A stretch of DNA of 37,329 nt from Chitinophaga pinensis (GTDB lineage Bacteria > Bacteroidota > Bacteroidia > Chitinophagales > Chitinophagaceae): assembly GCA_945876095.1 (NCBI GenBank), contig CAMCMP010000030.1, positions 1 through 37,329 on the forward strand, read 5' to 3'. A program made the position numbers and the translations under genes. This document shows, one piece after another, positions 35,116 to 37,329 of the stretch. The notes beneath the pieces are model-generated. The model made no database searches. It was given only the letters and a program-made list of their open reading frames with translations, and was not told where the DNA came from. Each line of letters opens with the position of its first letter. Position 1 is the stretch's first letter.

Positions 35116-36126
35116 ATGCAAACACTTACCTGTTCTACCCCTCATTTTTTGGAGTATATTAATTCCCCTATTCCAATTGCAGCAGCTGGTGAAACCTTAC
35201 TCAAAATTAAACGCATCGGAATCTGTGGTACAGACTTACATGCCTATGAGGGTACGCAGCCTTTTTTAAATTACCCAAGAATATTAGGTCATGAATTATC
35301 TGCCGAAATAGTTACCACTGACGCAGCAGGTTTTATAGCAGGTGAAGCGGTAACTTTTATCCCCTATTTTAATTGTGGTAAATGTATTGCCTGCAGAATG
35401 AATAAGCCTAATTGCTGTGCAACCATTAATGTATGTGGCGTTCATAGTGATGGAGGAATGCGAGAATATTTAATCGTTCCCTCTTATTCATTGGTTCATG
35501 GAGAAGGACTAAGTTTCGATGAATTGGCATTAGTAGAACCATTGGCTATCGGGGCACATGGTGTGAGAAGGGCTGCCATCGCTGAAGGAGAATATGCTTT
35601 AGTAATTGGCGCTGGACCGATTGGATTGGGTACAATGGAGTTTGCAAGAATTGCTGGAGCTAAAGTAATAGCAATGGATATTAATGAAGACCGACTTAAA
35701 TTTTGTAAAGAAAAATTGGCTGTTAACTATACTATTCATCCTAATAAAGAGAATGCTGTAGAAAAATTAAAAGAAATAACCCTGGGTGATATGCCCACCA
35801 TCGTTATCGATGCTACGGGCAGTCAAGGAGCCATCAACAATGGATTTAAATATATCAGTCACGGTGGTCGATATGTGCTGATAGGCTTACAAAAAGGGGA
35901 AATCAATTTTAGTCATCCCGAGTTTCACAAGAGAGAATCCACCTTAATGAGTAGCAGAAATGCTACTAGAGTTGATTTTGAAAGAGTAATTGAATGCTTG
36001 AAAAAAGGATGGATTAATCCGTCTACTTATATTACTCACAGAGTAAAATTTAATGACGTAAAAGAAAATTTTGAAAGCTGGCTCAATCCAGCTACTGGTG
36101 TTATAAAAGCAATGATTGAAATATAG
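35116..36126 (+). CDS. Zinc-dependent alcohol/polyol dehydrogenase (MDR family)
   Basis: A 336-residue medium-chain dehydrogenase. Catalytic zinc ligands are C37 (GICGTDLH), H59 and E60 (GHE). The structural zinc site has C87, C90, C93 and C101, with the usual 2, 2 and 7 residue spacings. The NAD-binding fold shows G165-x-G-x-x-G170, and D188 at the end of the second strand favours NAD over NADP. It resembles the threonine/sorbitol/galactonate dehydrogenase branch. I start at ATG 35116; a TTG at 35113 directly precedes it. It lies 54 bases after the mutarotase gene, which suggests oxidation of a deoxysugar or its acid. It is convergent with the DUF1080 gene. Confidence 0.88.
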   Translation: MQTLTCSTPHFLEYINSPIPIAAAGETLLKIKRIGICGTDLHAYEGTQPFLNYPRILGHELSAEIVTTDAAGFIAGEAVTFIPYFNCGKCIACRMNKPNCCATINVCGVHSDGGMREYLIVPSYSLVHGEGLSFDELALVEPLAIGAHGVRRAAIAEGEYALVIGAGPIGLGTMEFARIAGAKVIAMDINEDRLKFCKEKLAVNYTIHPNKENAVEKLKEITLGDMPTIVIDATGSQGAINNGFKYISHGGRYVLIGLQKGEINFSHPEFHKRESTLMSSRNATRVDFERVIECLKKGWINPSTYITHRVKFNDVKENFESWLNPATGVIKAMIEI

Positions 36127-36153
36127 TTATTAAATAATTTGCAACTAAAAAAT

Positions 36154-37029
36154 CTACTTGCAACTAGAATCAGACTTTACAAAATAAGATTTATACTTTT
36201 TAGATTTAGGATCCATGCAGCCCTGTAGGTTGAGTATTTTTATATTTCTAAAATCTACTGGCTGCCCTTCACTTTGCAATGCTATAAAACCATCCTTCAA
36301 TAATTTTCCATCTTTCTTAATAGCAGGGTCATAATTAGCCACTACACCCCCACCTATCTGGGGCTTAGAATATTGTAATACAGTATCTCCATTAATAATA
36401 TGCGTAATCAGTGAATCTCCCAGCACAATAATTTCTCCTTTTACCCATTGCTCACCAACATAAGTTTTAGAACTGGAAGATATACAGTGGCGAGGATCTA
36501 TATGCCCTTGAAATACAACATCTGTGCCAGGCGAACACATATTACCGGTAGGTCTAGGTTGACCATCTCCCAAACCAGCCAATAACTGAAACTCAACAGA
36601 AATAGGCCAATTCTGATCACGTGGCATGGTATGTGGATCCTGGGAATGAAACATTACCCCACTATTTTTAAGCGTATATTCTGGAGCATCTTTACGCCAT
36701 TCACCTACAATTCGGTATTCGAAAATGAGATGATAATAAGAATAAGGTTGTTTATAATAGAGATGACCAAACTGCTCATTGAAAACGTCGTATTGATCAT
36801 ATCTAATTTTTACAATACCATCTTCCACTCTAAAAGTATTGCCATAGTTCTCCCCTACTTCGTGGTGATTAATTTTAGCAATCCAGTCTTTGATATCCTT
36901 GCCATTAAAAATAGTTTTCCAATCCTTTTTGTCAGAATTTCGTTGAGAAAAAACAGTTATCGAGCTCAATAAAATAAAGATTAGCAAGCAAAATTTCAAT
37001 CTAGCATTCAATTTTTTCATACATTTCAT
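36154..37029 (-). CDS. Secreted DUF1080 (3-keto-disaccharide hydrolase-like) protein
   Basis: A 291-residue protein with a signal peptide (about 1-28, ending ITVFSQ) and one DUF1080 domain, a concanavalin-like beta sandwich. Some members hydrolyse 3-keto-disaccharides in the periplasm. Landmarks are WKTIFNGKDIKDWIAKI, the FGHLYYKQPYSYYHLIFEYRIVGE strand pair, NSGVMFHSQDP, PISVEFQLLAG and the terminal DGFIALQSEGQPVDFRNIKIL, all typical. Cysteines occur near the end (GCMDPKSKKYKSYFVK...C). An in-frame ATG at 37020 is a possible start three codons in. It converges on the dehydrogenase gene 27 bases away. The actual glycoside substrate is unknown. Confidence 0.87.
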   Translation of the reverse strand: MKCMKKLNARLKFCLLIFILLSSITVFSQRNSDKKDWKTIFNGKDIKDWIAKINHHEVGENYGNTFRVEDGIVKIRYDQYDVFNEQFGHLYYKQPYSYYHLIFEYRIVGEWRKDAPEYTLKNSGVMFHSQDPHTMPRDQNWPISVEFQLLAGLGDGQPRPTGNMCSPGTDVVFQGHIDPRHCISSSSKTYVGEQWVKGEIIVLGDSLITHIINGDTVLQYSKPQIGGGVVANYDPAIKKDGKLLKDGFIALQSEGQPVDFRNIKILNLQGCMDPKSKKYKSYFVKSDSSCK

Positions 37030-37219
37030 TTAAATCATCAAAACTATTAAACTTCTTATAATTTCTTTGTAAGTAAATATATTGAAAACTAACAAAGAGA
37101 TCTTAAAAAAAATTTTAGCAACCAAACGAATAGTATAAAGATTTAGTGCTTAACTTGGTAAATATTTAAAAACAGTATTTAAAAAATATCACTAGTGAAC
37201 GACTAAATTAATTAAAAAT

Positions 37220-37238
37220 GGGCACCTTTCGGTAGCCC
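37220..37238 (+). other. Hairpin in the leader of the transposase gene
   Basis: GGGCACC (37220-37226) pairs with GGTAGCCC (37231-37238) with one bulged A and a four-base TTTC loop. It sits 42 bases before the transposase ATG, in otherwise AT-rich sequence, and probably belongs to the insertion element's left end. Confidence 0.45.
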
Positions 37239-37248
37239 ACCAATGTTG

Positions 37249-37256
37249 TAGATTTG
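37249..37256 (+). promoter_or_regulatory. Possible -7 box for the transposase gene
   Basis: TAGATTTG matches TAnnTTTG and ends 23 bases before the transposase ATG. The -33 position has no TTG. It lies downstream of the hairpin at 37220-37238, so a transcript from it would exclude the hairpin. Confidence 0.3.
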
Positions 37257-37279
37257 TTTTACAAAGAACCAATCCCAAC

Positions 37280-37329
37280 ATGAGCAAAAATACGGAGATA
37301 AAATTAGTCGGTCAGCCGATTTTAAGTCA
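37280..37329 (+). CDS. 5' end of an IS4-type (DUF4372) transposase, cut by the window edge
   Basis: Only the first 16 complete codons are present, reading MSKNTEIKLVGQPILS before the window ends. The order MSKxT followed by GQPI(L/F) is the usual N-terminus of Bacteroidota IS4-family transposases with a DUF4372 domain, in which a DDE catalytic domain follows. The start is ATG 37280, with a -7-like box upstream and a GC-rich hairpin in the leader. The left terminal inverted repeat cannot be fixed because the right end is not in the window; it should lie between about 37150 and 37245. The identification rests on a short stretch. Confidence 0.55.
   Translation, partial: MSKNTEIKLVGQPILS

Noticed and set aside
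1..37329. Search for a novel defence, toxin-antitoxin, retron, prophage or biosynthetic system
   Set aside because: All large open frames fall into recognisable housekeeping, transport or Bacteroidota-specific families; no gene pair has the hallmarks of such a system.

Overview
The window is AT-rich chromosomal DNA from a member of the Bacteroidota, most likely the family Chitinophagaceae (Sediminibacterium-like; genus not certain). The signs are promoters of the Bacteroidota type (TAnnTTTG at -7, sometimes TTG about 19 bases upstream), start sites with almost no Shine-Dalgarno sequence, and families largely confined to this phylum: DUF4199, DUF4270, DUF6150, a metal-ligand-poor dihydroorotase homologue, and a GT5-only 'starch synthase'. 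Gene content is mostly housekeeping, densely packed, with both strands used.

Layout: (1) 100-320: tRNA-Pro(GGG) on the minus strand with its promoter and terminator. (2) 366-4272: a plus-strand run of a dihydroorotase-like protein, DUF4199 membrane protein, GT2 and GT4 glycosyltransferases, that is, envelope or glycolipid functions. (3) 4426-5748: two small secreted proteins, the second built from six 13-residue repeats. (4) 5876-10623, minus strand: lepA, a UbiD-family decarboxylase and a Tat-exported sugar isomerase-like protein. (5) 10767-14295: Dabb protein, rluF, rlmB and metK. (6) 14392-18863: the divergent DUF4270/GT5-like operon and panC, followed by a flippase-like membrane protein. 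(7) 18944-25185, plus strand: ppk1 and a Ppx/GppA phosphatase (polyphosphate turnover), panB, and a TonB-dependent receptor. (8) 25496-28533: ornithine aminotransferase, a VIT1/CCC1 metal transporter and a convergent CDF metal transporter. (9) 28774-34551: valS, a small secreted GldM-C-like protein, a GNAT acetyltransferase, and an Lrp/AsnC regulator divergent from ahcY. (10) 34723-37029: an L-rhamnose/L-fucose-type mutarotase, a zinc alcohol dehydrogenase and a DUF1080 protein. (11) 37220-37329: the beginning of an IS4-type transposase cut by the window edge.

Functional links: metK, ahcY and two rRNA-modification genes (rlmB, rluF; only RlmB uses SAM) touch the methylation cycle and ribosome maturation. 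panC and panB are two of the pantothenate genes, with panD absent from the window. ppk1 and ppx form a synthesis/degradation pair. The mutarotase and dehydrogenase look like part of a deoxysugar oxidation route.

I did not find a convincing undescribed defence, mobile or RNA system. The most interesting items are the repeat-built secreted protein at 5416, the dihydroorotase homologue that has lost most metal ligands, the GT5-like protein without its nucleotide-sugar motif, and the insertion element at the right edge. Several coding starts were moved from the longest possible frame on the basis of family N-termini and promoter positions.
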